Assembly: GCF_030445035.2 (NCBI RefSeq)
Contig: NC_080699.1
Location: forward strand, 8,680,001-8,744,000
From: Dasypus novemcinctus
Taxonomy: Eukaryota > Chordata > Mammalia > Cingulata > Dasypodidae
Reading direction: 5' to 3'
Length of the DNA stretch: 64,000 bases
The position numbers and the translations under genes were made by a program. Of this stretch, positions 1 through 11,985 are shown one piece after another. Below the pieces are notes generated by a model. That model did not search any database. It had not been told where the DNA came from and worked only from the letters and a program-made list of their open reading frames with translations. How positions within the stretch are numbered: the stretch's first letter is position 1; each line of letters starts with the position of its first letter.

Positions 1-1856
1 CCACCAAACTCATCTTGCAAAAAAACAAAACACCCAGCCCTGCTCCAGTCACAGCCCGGAAGCCGATTGGTCTACACACAGCCGAAGAATAGGAATCTGG
101 TTTAATCCCAGTTACAATGCCCCTTTGGTTATTTTCCCTACTCCCAGCCCTGACCCTCCCCTGGTCCCAGGTCGGCACCACACAGTGTAAGCCATGTATC
201 CAAGAAGTGTGATTGGGGGGCCCATGTCAATACCACATTAATATATCATAGCCACTACACCTGCAAGGGCCACATAACACCAGCCAGTTTCAAGGAATCT
301 CCCATATTGTCTGTAACGTATCCAGCCAAATAAACTGCTTTGACCCCAAGCCCCCAACAGTCTCCCGTAAATGGGAAATAAGAGTGCTTAATCAAAATGG
401 GGAGCTACTTAACACAACTGTACCCCTCTCACTAGCCAGAACCAATGAGTGTCCCTCCTATTTGACACATGTCAAGTTATAGACTCCGGGATACCATGGA
501 ACACCAAATGTGGAGGGCTCGGCTCGGAGCAGAAATATACTCATAACAATAAGTATATGTGTGCTCCAGAAATGAAAAGTGCAGCCCAAGAGGGGGGGCT
601 TCTGGTGCAAATACATAGGTGCACACTACTCCCCCTAGTGGTCCTGTGTCACCTGGGCCACCTGGAACACAGACACAGCTAAACAGCCATCCTCACCAAG
701 GGTATGGCCCCAGCTAACTGTCCACATGGTCAGTGTAACCCCTTAAACCTCACCATCCTTAACCAGAATCCTGGCAGACTCAGGGAGTCTAAATGGGCCT
801 CCACATTGATGGTAGAGGAACAGACCCAGGAGCCTACATCTGGGCTGGGTATCGGGAACACCCACTCAAAGTAAAGCCCATTCTGTGTTCCACGCCTGCC
901 ACCCCTTTTCCATTCCACAAGCAGCAAAAACCCTCTTTATAAACCTAACTGAAGTAGTAGGGGCAGCCTTAAGTGTCTCCTCATGCTTGTATGTGGAGGT
1001 ACTAATATGGGAGACCAATGGCCCTGGGAAACTAGAGAATACAATTACAGCCAACCATGTCATGAAACTGGCCTCCCAGCCATTTCCTGAGATAATATGT
1101 GGCCTTTGCAACCTTCTGTCACAAGAAAATATTGTGCTTCAAGGGCCTGCCTCATCTCCTCGATATCTGCTGGAAACCTAACATGTACAGGGTGGAAATT
1201 CCAAAATTACCCCACCAATACAACGGAGCTTTGGTGAACATGGAATGAATCTGACCTCATTCTCATAAATGGTACTTTCCCCAAATTAATCACAGTGTGG
1301 AAGTCCACCACAAAGGGTCCCTTTACTACCCCAAATGGTCTGTACTGGATTTGTGGAAAAGTTGCATTCTGAGAACTTCCCTGAAACTGGTGTGGTGCTT
1401 GTATGCTCGGTACAGTAAAACCCTCCTTCTTCCTCATTCCCTTAGCAGAAGGGAAAGAGCTAAGCCAGCCAGTATATCAAAACGTAAGAGAAGAAAGGGC
1501 TGTCGTTACCTGGGGAGGTGAAGAGTGGCCCCCTGAGCATATAATCCAGTACTATGGCCCAGCAACTTGGGCAGAGGACGGCACGTGGGGTTATTGAACT
1601 CCTGTCTATATGTTAAACCGAATCATTCGCTTACAAGCCATGGTAGAAATAATAACTAATGAAACCGCCCATGCTCTAACCTTACTAGCCCAACAGCAAA
1701 CTAAATTCAGAAATGCTATCTATCAAAACTGTCTCGCCCTAAACTATCTCCTGACAGCTGAAGGGGGAGTTTGCGGAAAATTCAGTCTCTAATTGCTGCC
1801 TTGAATTAGACAGCGCTGGAAAGTATGCCTAGTTCCCTGGAAAGCCAATTGAGAGG
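1..1856 (+). pseudogene. Class I endogenous retrovirus env relic
   Basis: This is a decayed envelope gene. A start codon at 117 opens a short hydrophobic, signal-peptide-like stretch that stops after about 30 codons. Further pieces lie in different frames. Around 1610-1792 there is a heptad-rich segment (visible motif IIRLQA) of the kind found in the transmembrane subunit of gamma-type envelopes, followed by a cysteine region (GGVCGK, then CC in another frame after a small indel). The usual membrane anchor and cytoplasmic tail were not recognised between there and the LTR-like sequence. Several stops and frameshifts make it non-coding. The 5' part of the provirus lies outside the window. Class I is inferred from these envelope features, and the exact family is not assigned. 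Confidence 0.7.
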
Positions 1857-2249
1857 TGTAAACTCTGTAGGCTTTGGATATTCAGGGAGGATGCAAACTA
1901 AATGTGTTAATTCAAGCTTACCTGGAATGTGGGGGGTATGTGTTAACTCAAGTTTACCTGAAATATGGGGGATATATGTTAACTCAAGCTTACCTGGAGG
2001 TATAACCTATCTGATACTCAGATAAAACACTTGAAGAAACTAACAAAAAGGCCCTTTTGCATATAAGCACCATTTGATTCCCCACTCCTACATCCTCTGT
2101 ATAAATGGGACCCAAAAATCCTATTTGGGGCTTGGTTTTTATTAGGACAGGAGTCCATTGAGTCCAGCCAGGCATGTAAATCTTCCTTCTCAGCTTCTCG
2201 CGTCCTGGCCCTCAATCCCGTGTACACCTGACTTCTCTCTGCTACAACA
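1857..2249 (+). mobile_element. Putative 3' LTR of the class I ERV
   Basis: The segment follows the env relic directly, starts TGTAAAC after a short purine run and can be read to end at ACAACA near 2249. A TATAAAT box lies at 2100-2106, and the tract after it reads like R/U5. Three 36-bp direct repeats lie upstream of the TATA box, where an enhancer would sit in U3. The boundaries are estimates because the 5' LTR is not in the window. Confidence 0.5.
1903..2005 (+). repeat. Three 36-bp direct repeats in putative U3
   Basis: Units begin at 1903, 1939 and 1975. Each reads approximately T(G/A)TGTTAA(T/C)TCAAG followed by TTACCTG and a G-rich end. The period is exactly 36 bp for the first two units, and the third is shorter. 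Direct repeats in U3 are typical enhancer elements of gamma-type retroviral LTRs, and that role here is inferred. Confidence 0.75.
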
Positions 2250-2259
2250 CTATTACAAA

Positions 2260-2560
2260 CTAAGTAGATTGTGTAAACTCATGGAGTTAACACTTAGAAT
2301 ATAGTTCACCAGAAAATAGAAGGAAGGTAAAGAATGGAAAGCTGAGGTTTAATCTATGCAGAACTGGTAAAAAGATTGTTTGTAAATCTTTTGAAATAAA
2401 TAGAAATGGTGAAAGCATGTCATGGTGTTTCTAACTAGCAGTGCTATTGTATGGGTATGACCGTGGTTGAAAGGGTAAGTCTGAGGTCATGTATCTTACT
2501 AGAAGGAAAACTACACACTATACCATGGGACTGTTTAAGTTAGCAAAGCCTCATGTAAAA
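2260..2560 (+). mobile_element. L1 3'-UTR-like fragment
   Basis: The phrases TTTAATCTATGCAGAA, GTGAAAGC and GTGGTTGAAAGGG occur in the same order as in the L1 3' region at 59380-59510 in this window. The two are diverged copies of the same 3' UTR. The neighbouring LTR may have inserted into this copy. Confidence 0.5.
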
Positions 2561-3300
2561 CACGAACATGGGGGATATTGCATACATTAGACTGTTTTTA
2601 AATATTTATAAATACAAATATGCTGGAGAAAAGGAAAAAAGAATAGCAGCTATGTACAGCAGAAGAGGCATAGAGAGATTGAGAGGTGATGTTTCGTTTG
2701 TTGTTTCTTATTATTATTGGAATAATGAAGGTGCTCTGGAAATGATTGTGGTGGTAAGAGCACAAGTATGTGATTACAACAAATGCCTTTGATTATACTC
2801 TTTGGATGAATTTATGCTTTAATAATATGTAACAAGAAAATTGATATGTTTAAGGAAAAAAGACTTGATTACCCAAAAGAACCAATAGTGGGTGCTCTCT
2901 CCCAGGAAATTGTCTATTGTGGAAATGGGACTGAAGAGACAGCACAGCTTTAATTTAAAAGATGAACTTATAATGCCTCACATAATTGTCCATAATGGTT
3001 GAAGAGTGTTTGACCCTTAACCTGCCTGGTAGGCCTTTACCATTTAATTCTAAGGTGGCCCCCTGTGATACTCACCTGCCACAGAAAGACTGCAGTTGGT
3101 TTCTTACCTAAGTGGTAACACATTGGTTAGTTTCAAATATTGTCACTTTTAAAATATTTTCACCCTTCTGATTTTTTCCTCCAAATTCTACAAATATGGT
3201 TGCCTAGTCCATGATAAAGGAACTTTGGATTCCAAAGTGGCGATGTTAAGGGTTTTTACAGTCTATTATTTTATAGACAGTCTGTCTGTATTTTATTTCT
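2560..3300. other. Unassigned AT-rich intergenic sequence
   Basis: Only short ORFs occur, with no splice pattern or domain. No repeat family was recognised with confidence. Confidence 0.5.
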
Positions 3301-3440
3301 AGTGTGCTAGTGGAAGTCTGGAGACCAAGGTTTGACCCCTTTACCATTTATTTGTCCTTGGACAAATTCCTTCATTTCTCTGCACCTCAATTTTACGTTC
3401 TTGAATTGGCCATTTTTACAATGTAGTTTTTAGAGGTTTT
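3300..3440 (+). repeat. MIR SINE fragment
   Basis: The order 'gtttgacccc ... ccttggacaaattccttcatttctctgcacctcaattt' follows the MIR core (a 'ttgggcaagttacttaacctctctgagcctcagttt'-like passage). Diverged copy. Confidence 0.55.
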
Positions 3441-3520
3441 GGTATCCTTTTAAGAAATCTTTGTGTACCAAAAGGTTATGAAAATTACTACTAGTTTTTT
3501 CCACTATAGTTTTATAGTTT

Positions 3521-3610
3521 TATCTTTTTTGAGAGTATATATAAAAATACCTTTTTTTGAGAGTATATATAAAATATCTTTTTTGAGAGTATATATAAAA
3601 ATACCTTTTT
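3521..3610 (+). repeat. 27-bp tandem repeat, about 3.3 copies
   Basis: Units start at 3521, 3548 and 3575, with a partial unit at 3602. Each contains TTTTTTGAGAGTATATATAAAA. The first position after 'ta' alternates between t and c in successive units. The copies are almost identical, so the amplification is young compared with its surroundings. Confidence 0.85.
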
Positions 3611-4177
3611 ACTGTGTGAGTTATGAATCAAGCTCCATTCCTTTCCATGTGTATTTTCAATTGCTCAAGCATCATTTGTTAAAGAAATCTTTCATTTCTC
3701 CCACTGAATTACTTTGGAATCTTGACCAAAAATCAACCGACTTTCTATACTAGACTCTGTACTGTTTCATTCATCTGCTTATCCATATTTACAGTAATGC
3801 CATGCTGTATTAATTACAATAGCTTTATAGATTTGAAAACAGAAAAAGTAAGAATTCCAACTTTGCTCTTTTTCTTTGTTTTTCACTATTCTAAGTCCTT
3901 TGCATTTACATATAAATTTTAGAATCAACTTGTCTATTTCTGCACAAAATACCTGCTAGGACATTGAGTGGAATAGCATTGAATCTTTGAATGGTATAGC
4001 ATTGAATCATTTGGGGAGAAGTGGTATCTTCAAAATATTGGGCCTTCCAATCTATACATTTAGTATATATTTCCTTTATTAAGCAAAGTTTTTTAGATGT
4101 CAGGGTACAGATCTTGCACATATATGATAAAATTTTCCCCAAACATTTTGAGTTTCTGTTTTAAAAGGAAATTTAGG

Positions 4178-4296
4178 GGAGTGGATGTGGCTTAAGGGGT
4201 TGAGCGCCTGCTTCCCATATGGGAAGTCCCAGGTTCAGTCCCTGGTGCCTCCTAAAAACAAAAACAAAACTTATTAATAAGCAAACAAATGAAAAA
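4178..4296 (+). mobile_element. Short DAS-type SINE
   Basis: The copy has a tRNA-like head (GTGGCTTAAGGGGTTGAGCG) and a B-box-like GGTTCAGTCCC, followed by GTGCCTCCT and an A-rich tail. The same plan recurs throughout the window. It is tRNA-derived, not a functional tRNA gene. Confidence 0.85.
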
Positions 4297-4305
4297 ACCA
4301 AGTCA

Positions 4306-4400
4306 AGGGAGCTGACGTGGCTCAGTGGTTGAGTGCTGGCTTCCCACATAAGAGGTCCCAGGTTCAGTCCCTTGTCCTGATACCTCAAAAAAAAAAAAGG
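4306..4400 (+). mobile_element. Short DAS-type SINE
   Basis: The copy begins GAGCTGACGTGGCTCAGTGG, has a B box GGTTCAGTCCC and a poly-A tail at about 4386-4398. It lies directly after another short copy, inside an L1 fragment. Confidence 0.8.
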
Positions 4401-4965
4401 AAATTTAAATTGAATTTTCCAATTGTTTTTATTTGGAAATGCAAGCAACTCTTTGGACAATGGTTTTCTATTCTGTAGCCTTGCTAAATCCACTTAAGAT
4501 TCTGATAGTTGCTTTGCAGATTACTTAGCTTTATCTATGTACACAATTACACTTCTAAGAATAAAGAGGGTTTAATTTCTTTCTTTCCAACATTTATAGT
4601 TTTCTTTGATTTTTCTTGACTTATTATACTAGTTAGTATATCTAGTACAATGTTAAATAGAAATAGTTAACACATACAGGCTCTCAGTGTTAAGTATAAT
4701 ATTATATGCAGCTTTTTCAAAATGCCTTTCAGCAAGTTGAGGAAATTCTATTTCTAGTTTGCTGAATTTTTTATCATGAAAAGTTGTTCAATTGTGTCAA
4801 ATGTTTTTTCTGCATTTAACAAGATGAGTAAATATATTTTCCCCTCTATTCTGTTAATATGAATGAATACGTTAATTGATATTTTACCTGTTAACCAAAC
4901 TTATATTCCTGGAAAAAATCCAGACTTGGTCATTTATAGAGTGCTAAATTTAATTTCCTAATACT

Positions 4966-5384
4966 ATCTATTTTTTTTAAGATTTATTTCTCTCCCCTTC
5001 TCCCCTCACCCCCCAGCCCTCCATTTTCTGCTCTCTGTGTCTATTCACTGTGTGTTCTTCTGTGTTCACTTGCATTCTTGTCAGTGGCACCCGGAATCTG
5101 TGTCTCTTTTTGTTGCGTCATCTTGCTGTTTCAGTTCTCCATGTGTGCGGCGCCACTCCTGGGCAGGCTACACTTTTATCACACTGGGCAGCTCTCCTTA
5201 TGGGGCGCACTCCTTGCGCGTGGGGCTCCCCTATGCAGGGACACCCCTGCGTGGCAGGGCACTCCTTGCGTGCATCAGCACTGCACATGGGCCAGCTCCA
5301 CACGGGTCAGGAGGCCCGGGGCTTGAACCTTGGACCTCCCATGTGGTAGGCGGACTCCCTATCCATTGGGCCAAATCTTCTTCC
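4966..5384 (-). mobile_element. Long DAS-type SINE with target duplication
   Basis: Full long-form SINE on the minus strand. On the plus strand it begins with a poly-T tract and ends with the reversed tRNA-like head (GGTTCAAGCCCC on the minus strand). An exact 11-bp duplication, ttcctaatact, flanks it at 4955-4965 and 5385-5395. The host is an L1 fragment. Open frames inside the SINE are its GC-rich body and not genes. Confidence 0.92.
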
Positions 5385-5399
5385 TTCCTAATACTCTTT

Positions 5400-5955
5400 T
5401 AAGGATATTTGTTTCTATGCTTGTATCAGCTGTGGTTCTCCAGAGAAACAGAAGCATAAAACCAGGACTGGCAACTTGATATTAAAGAATGGTTGCATTC
5501 TACTTTAAGGCAGAGTTCAGATTAAAGGACTTCTTAAGGTTTATTTTAAGCCTATCAATTTATTGATAACTGTAGGTTTTTTCATCAGATGAATGATAGT
5601 AAAAATAATCCAGTTTAAACTCATGATAAAACACCTTCACTACTCTTGGATCTATTTTTTTCTGCACTGATACCAAAATCAGTTGATGAGTTGAATGACT
5701 CTTTGTATTGAAACCTGTCATTGGTTTTCATTAGGTGGGTCATGTTCTTTGCCTTAGGATCATATTCAAATTGCTTTGATCCATAGAGAAAATAAAGAAT
5801 CTTTGAGACAGAGAGAAGCATGAGTAGTTATCTGGCAAAAACTATAGAATGGTGCCACAATTTTTTACTTTATGAAAATAGAATACAATTATTGAACATC
5901 GTGAAGAGCATGGAAAATTCTGGAAATATGTAGATACAATTCTGCCAACACTTGG
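5400..5955. other. Unassigned, possibly an old LTR fragment
   Basis: The start (tggttctccagagaaacagaa, near 5433) resembles the end of an ERV-L/MLT2-type LTR, but the match is short. No gene is seen. Confidence 0.3.
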
Positions 5956-5959
5956 GCAA

Positions 5960-8160
5960 TCCTATTTATTTTATGTGTGTATTTTTAATTGATTTTTAAT
6001 TAGAGAACTTGTAGGTTTACAGAAAAATAATACAGAAAACAGAGTTTCCAAATACCAGCCTTCACACACACAGTTTTCCCCATTATTAACATTTTGCATT
6101 AATGTGGTACTTTTGTTACAACTGATGAAACAATATTATTATAATCACACCATTACCTTTAGTCCATAGTTTACATTAGGATTCACTGTTTGTGTTGTAC
6201 AGTCCTATGGCTTTAAAAATTTTTTATTCTAGTAACATATATACAACCTAAAACTTCTACTTTTAACTACTTTCAAATATACTATACTGCGGTGTTATTT
6301 ACATTCACAATGTTGTGCTACCATCACCACCATCCATTACCATAATATTTCCATTACCTGAAAAGGAGCTCTGTACCAATTAAGCATTAACTCCCCAATC
6401 CCTACTTTCACCCCAGCCCCTTCTAAACTGCATTCTAGTTTCTGACTTTATGAATTTGCTTATTCTAATTATTTCCTATCTGTGAGATAGTACAATATGT
6501 ATCCTTTCATGTCTGGCTTATTTTACTCAACATGATGTCTTCAAGGTTTTTCCATTTTGTCATGTGTCAGAATTTCATTCCTTCTTACACCTGAGTATTC
6601 CATTGTATGTCTATACCATATTTTGTTTAGTCATTCATATGTTGATGGACAAGGGTTGCTTCCACATTTTGGAAATTAAAAATAATGCTGCTATGAACAT
6701 TGGTATGCAAATATCTGTTTGAGACCTTGCTTTCAATTCTTTCAGGTATGTATACAAAAGTGAAATTTCTGGGTCATATGATAATACTGCACTTAACTTT
6801 GAGTTACTGCCAAATTATTTTCCATAGTGGCTGCAGCATTTTACATTCCTACCAACAATGAATGAATATTCTTATTTCTCTACATCCTCTCCAACACTTA
6901 CTATTTTCTAGCTGTTTTTTTTTTTTAATGGTAGCCATTCTAGTGGGTGTGAGATAATGTCTCATTGTGGTTTTGATTTATATTTTCCTGAAGATTAATG
7001 ATATAGAACACCTTTTAATGTGCTTATTGACCATTTGTATATCTTCTGTGGAAAAATGTCTATCAAGTACTGTCCCTTTTTAAATTGGATTATCTTTATG
7101 CTATTGAGTTGTAGAAGTTCTTTATATTTTCTGGGCATTAAAACTTTATCGGACATGTGGTTTCCAAATATTTTCTTCCATTCTGCAGGTTTTCTTTTTA
7201 CTTTCTGGAAGTCCTTTGATGCACAAAAGGTTTTAAAATTTTTATGAAGTCCCATTTTCATTTTTTTCTTGTTTCTCATGATTTTGGTATAAAGCCTAAA
7301 AAATATTTTTCTTAACCTTAGAAGTAAAGACGGTTCCTTGTTGCTACTACTAAGAGTTTTAATGTTTTGATTCTTATATTTCCTTCTTTGATTCATTTTG
7401 AATTTATTTTTATGTATGATATGAGGTTCATTATTTTGAATATGGGTATACAGTTTTTCCAGCACCATTTAATGAAGAAACTATTCTATCCCCATTGATT
7501 AGAGTTGGCTCCCTTGTCAAAATTCAATTTACTACAGATCTGAAGGTTTTTTTCTGAATTCTCAATTTGATTCCATTTTTCTATATGTCTGACTTTCTGC
7601 CATACCATGTTATTTTGATTACCATAGCTTTGTAATAAGGTTTAAAATGGGGAAGTGTGAGTCCTCCAAGTTCATTCCTCTTTTTGAAGATGTTTTTGGC
7701 TATTCAGGGCCCCTTATTCTTCTTTATAAGTTTGATGGTTGGGTTTTGCATTTCTGCAGAGAAAGCTGTTGGAATTTGATTGGGATCGTTTTGAATCTGT
7801 ACATCATTTTTAGTACAATTAACATCTTAATAATATTTAGTTTTCCAATCCATGAACACAGAATGTCCTTCTATTTGTTTAGGTATTCTTTAATTTCATT
7901 CTTTTTGAATTTATTGACACTTGTTTTGTGACCTAACATATGATCTATCCTGGAGAATGACCCACATGCACTAGAGAAGAATGTGTATTCTGTTGCTATT
8001 GAGTGAAGTGTTCTATATTTGTTTTCTTGATTTTGCTCTCACCCAATTATTGCAACCCTTTAAATGTTTTCTGTAGTTTTGAACAAGATGGCTCTGCCAG
8101 TTTTTCCTAATTGTTCAAAGATTGTGTGGACATAGCACTCTAGAATTTTTTACCCTGCCA
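5960..8160 (-). mobile_element. L1 LINE 3' part (old)
   Basis: On the plus strand the order is the reverse complement of an L1 3' end: tttccattttgtcatgtgtc, then gagtattccattgtatg, then gggttgcttccac, then a long ORF2-like region. The minus frame at 6995-7468 (157 codons) is an ORF2 C-terminal remnant, rich in Lys and Asn, with no intact RT domain. The 5960-6250 part is shared with intron 9 of MMP10 (about 36370-36690). Confidence 0.7.
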
Positions 8161-8559
8161 TCTTGGTTGACCCATAGTGCAGGAAGGCTTTAAATAATAA
8201 ATTCAGTAGAGTATTACGTATTTTTCCTATAATTCTTGTGTCAGTTTTGATAATTTTTGTGTTCAATTAATATGTTAATTAATGCAATTATTGAAAATTG
8301 GGGCATGAAATTGTTCATAATATATTTGAATTTTTAAAATGTTTATTGGATCTGTAAGGATGTCACTTCATTCATTCCTGATATTAATAATGTGTATTTT
8401 CTCTTTTTTTCCTTGATCATTCTAAGGGTTTATTGATTTTACAGAATATTTCTAAGTACCAATTTTTGCTTCTTTGAATTCCTCTAATTTTTATCCATTT
8501 TCTATCTCATTGATCTTTCTTTCTACTACTTTAGGTTGAGTTGGCACTTCTATATTTAT

Positions 8560-10700
8560 TCATTAAATTTAAACCTAACTGGGCCAACAGTTTACCTATA
8601 CAGTCTTGACTCAGGACTATGTCAATTGTTTATTCTGCAATGCTTCCAACTGGTCTGCCACATTGATAACGTTTTGTTAATTGGATCTTATGAGTAGTAA
8701 ATAGCAAATACATTGATCCCTTTTTGGGAAATTTGAGAACTAGAGCGTGGAAGATAAAATCCACAAAAATACAGTGGTTTACCACACTGGGGATTTAATG
8801 GTCTGAAATAAGATATCCCTTCTAAAGTGAAAGGCAAGTAAAACCACTCATACTGCTTACTATAAAAAAAGAGGAACAATGAGTTGTGTAGACCTTTTTT
8901 TATTTTGGAGGTAATATATACTACATTTTAGAGAATTAATTCAGTTCATGTACAGAATCATCCATATTGCTTCCAGCTTCAAGTCATAGCAAGAGCAAGA
9001 GAAGGCTCTGCAGCAAGTTTAGGTTGTAGTACAATCTGAAATACCAGCTTGGCCTTATGATCCAAAAGATCTAATGATACTCAGAACATCTGTGACAAAT
9101 AGAGATGCTGTGTGGAGTCTCTGGCAAGCATCAGTAGGAGAAACACAGTGCATATCTCTAGGACTTTGGAGCAAATCTATATCTCCTTCTACATTTCGAA
9201 AAATAGCTTTTGGCCTGCTACTGGACCTTGATAGAGACTAAACATTTATCCATAAGATATCAAGTGACCATGTTGCCTGAGGTGACCCTGAAAATCCTTC
9301 ACCACCATCAAGAATTTCAAGTAGTACTTTCGATTATCCACTATGTCTAGAGTAGGAGATGATCAGAAATATAAATCTACATTGTTTCATGGCAGTTAGT
9401 AATGGCTTGGCCTGATATTCAGGACCTAGGAGCAATAGAATTGGAATATTGTTGACAAACAAGTCTGGAGAAGAAGTGTATCTATGGACCTCTCAGAATT
9501 GGGACATACTGTGAATGTATTTGCATCCCATGTGAATGTTCATTAAAGGAAATCCATTCCAGAGGAGGCTCTTAATAATCAGGTTCTTTGGCTATCACTT
9601 AGCATGCTCAATGGTCCCATGAAAAAAGGTCCCTCAGTGGAGAGATGGAGGCTACACAGGATACCCAGTGGTATGGGCTTAGCTTTATCAAGGCTGGCCT
9701 GGCTAATGATAATGCAGAGTTTTAATCTGTCACCAGCATAGATCAACACTAGACTCCCATTATGGAACTATTCTCCAAGGGTTCCAGCCAGCCCTCTGGC
9801 AGCAGTTTGATTATATTGGACATCTTCTGTAATGGAAGGGGAAGGTGTGGGGCACAGAGAGTCATCCTCACTGGAATAGATACATTCTGTATATGGCTTT
9901 GCTGTCTCTGCCTGTGGTGCTCTTGTCAACACCACCATCTGTAGACTCATCACATGCTTTATACACCGTGACGGCATTTCCCATATCAAAGCTTCTGATC
10001 AAGGAACCCATTTCACAGCAAAAGAAGTGCAGCAGTGGGTTCATGTCCATCGAATGACCACCCAGCTCATTACCCAGAAGTAGCTGAACTAACTGAAATA
10101 CAGAAAGGCTTCCTGATGACTAGGTTGGGAGTCAGAATGCTAAAAGGGTGGGGCCTGTCTTATAGGACGCAGTAGATGCTTTGATTCAGAGACCGTTATA
10201 TGGTGCTATCTTCTCCATAGCCAGAATAGGCCTGGGAATCAAGAAGTGACTCTCTCTCTCTCTCTCAATATACACACACAAATGCACACACACACAGCCC
10301 ACTTGGAGAATTCTTGTTTTCTTCTGTGACAACCCTGAGATCTGTTCATTTGAAGTCTTAGTCCCAAAGAGGGAGGAATGCTTGCACCAGAAACACAACA
10401 ATGGTTTCACTGAATGGGAATATAAGCTTGCAACCTGGTCACTTGAACTTCTTATGAACTGAAAAGGAGAAAAGGGGATTACTCTATTGGCTGGAGTAAT
10501 TGATCTTGATTACCAAAGAGAAAAATTAGGTTGCTGGTGCACAATGGGACTAACAATGACTAGGTCTAGAGCCCAGGAGATTCTCTGGGGTGCCTCTTAG
10601 TACTTTCAAACTACGTCAACCATAACATAACAGAAGAGTTGATAAATCAGAGCCTTTAGGAATGAAGATGACTCCACCAGCTGAAGAACTCAGGCCAGTT
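8560..10700 (+). pseudogene. Old ERV-L pol relic
   Basis: Fragments of pol run in order on the plus strand and match, piece by piece, the better kept provirus at 21.3-28.3 kb. The RT active-site region near 8660 reads HIDN in place of a YxDD motif. The connection region near 9060-9200 aligns with the provirus (TNRDAVWSLWQA there). Integrase phrases (LTGIDT, SDQGTHF) lie at 9860-10020, and a dUTPase-like piece (LLAGVIDLDY) near 10480-10520. Stops and frameshifts are many. It is much more decayed than the other copy, so it is an older insertion or a different ERV-L lineage. Confidence 0.8.
10246..10295 (+). repeat. (TC)n and (AC)n microsatellite
   Basis: A run of ctctctctctctctctctc is followed by tacacacacaaatgcacacacacaca inside the ERV-L relic. 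Confidence 0.85.
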
Positions 10701-10936
10701 GAGATTCTGGTTGCATGAGTGGTAAGTGCAGAATGAGTAGTGTAAGAAGGATGCTATAGATATCAATTTCAGCCTCATGACCAATTTCAGAAATAAGGAC
10801 AGTCGTAGCTTCACTTATTTTCTCTTTGCTTGTTGTATGTATGTGTTTATTTGTATATGTTAACCATTTTCTTATTATCTTTCCTTATCATTTTTATTTT
10901 ATATATAAGCTGTTGGTTAACTTTACAATTTAGTCT

Positions 10937-11037
10937 TTTTTTTTTTAATTTTTAATTTTTAGGAGGTACTGGGGATCAAACCTGGGACCTCGTACATGGG
11001 AAGCAGCACTCAACCACTTGAGCTACATCCGTTCTGC
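10937..11037 (-). mobile_element. Short DAS-type SINE
   Basis: On the plus strand: poly-T, then taggaggtactggggatcaa, acctgggacctcg and gagctacatccg, the reverse of the short SINE. The host sequence 'acaatttagtcttt' occurs on both sides (about 10925 and 11039), giving a target duplication. Confidence 0.88.
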
Positions 11038-11039
11038 TA

Positions 11040-11985
11040 CAATTTAGTCTTTAGATACTAGAATATTCTATCAAACTTTGAGGAGTAGTAAATATATCCA
11101 CAATGGATACAATTACTGTAGGAATTGTTCATCTCTTCATTTTGGGAAAGAAAATGGGATCTTTTTCACTTGTAAGAAGGATAATTGCATCTTATTGGAT
11201 GGGAATAAAAAGTTGTTTCATTGTTGTATGAGATTTCAAGGGGTGTGTGATTGAGTGTATATGGAAGCTGAGTAGCCAAAGGAGTGGACTATATCAGTCA
11301 TGAATTTATTACCACTTAGAATCAGATCCACTTTTCATAGCTCGTTCTGCAGTAGTGGAGATGGACCCTGTAGATTTTGCTCCTTGGTTAGCCGGTAGTG
11401 TGCTCTGCAGGAACATGGGAAGTGGAAGAAATTAATTTTCCTCGTCCTGCTGTGCTTCTCTCATCCACTTCGGCAGCGCGTGTGGCTTCTCCAGCACCTA
11501 GCTCTTGTAGTGTGTGGATTCACCACCATCCAACTCCTGCAGCATGGGCAGCTCGCAGTGCCCAGTGGCCAGTAGCTTTCCATGGCATTCTTTCAGGTGG
11601 ACTTGCAGTGGAGTGCCTCCCCCAGGCACTTCCCTGTAAAGAGCTTCCCACAGCATCCCCTAGGACAGCTTTTCAGAAAGTCCACTGGGGCAGCACTTCA
11701 ACAACTTTGCTGCCACCCAGTGAGTCACAGTCATGTCCTGTTCAAAGATATTTAGAGCCAAGCCTTGGAGTGGGGACGTCATTAGGGGCGCTTTCTTAGC
11801 CCTAGGGATAGATTTTATCTGCTATTCTTGAATTCTTTAGAGTTCCCTTTATTTTTTACTAGCCAATCCCCCATGCCATCAATCCTCTTTTATAATTAAT
11901 AATTCTTTATACTAAATTTTCTCTATTCAAATTACTGCATGGTTTCTGTTTCCTGTTTGGACCCTGAATGATCTAACAAGAATGC
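11040..11985 (+). mobile_element. ERV-L relic, 3' non-coding part and probable LTR
   Basis: The sequence follows the ERV-L pol relic in the same direction. It contains phrases such as ccaaaggagtggactatatc and gcagtagtggagatgga, and ends with ggtttctgtttcctg...ggaccctgaatgatctaaca, a typical end of an old ERV-L-class LTR. The 133-codon frame at 11398-11799 lies within it and has no recognisable domain. The start of the LTR is not clear (about 11340-11370). Confidence 0.5.

Larger units (their letters stand above)
3620..5430 (-). mobile_element. L1 LINE fragment (ORF2/3' region), interrupted
   Basis: The plus strand reads as the reverse complement of old mammalian L1: tttgttaaagaaatctttc, then aatagctttatag, then cattgaatcatttggggag. 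No usable ORF remains. Two short DAS SINEs and one long DAS SINE have inserted into it, and the L1 text resumes on both sides of each. Confidence 0.65.

Noticed and set aside
1-1856. A captured, syncytin-like env gene
   Set aside because: The first frame stops after about 30 codons, there are further frameshifts, and the membrane anchor was not found.
3521-3610. CRISPR-like array
   Set aside because: The 27-bp units are contiguous with no spacers, and the genome is mammalian.
11398-11799. 133-codon plus-strand frame as a gene
   Set aside because: It lies in an ERV-L LTR-like region and has no domain or splice context.
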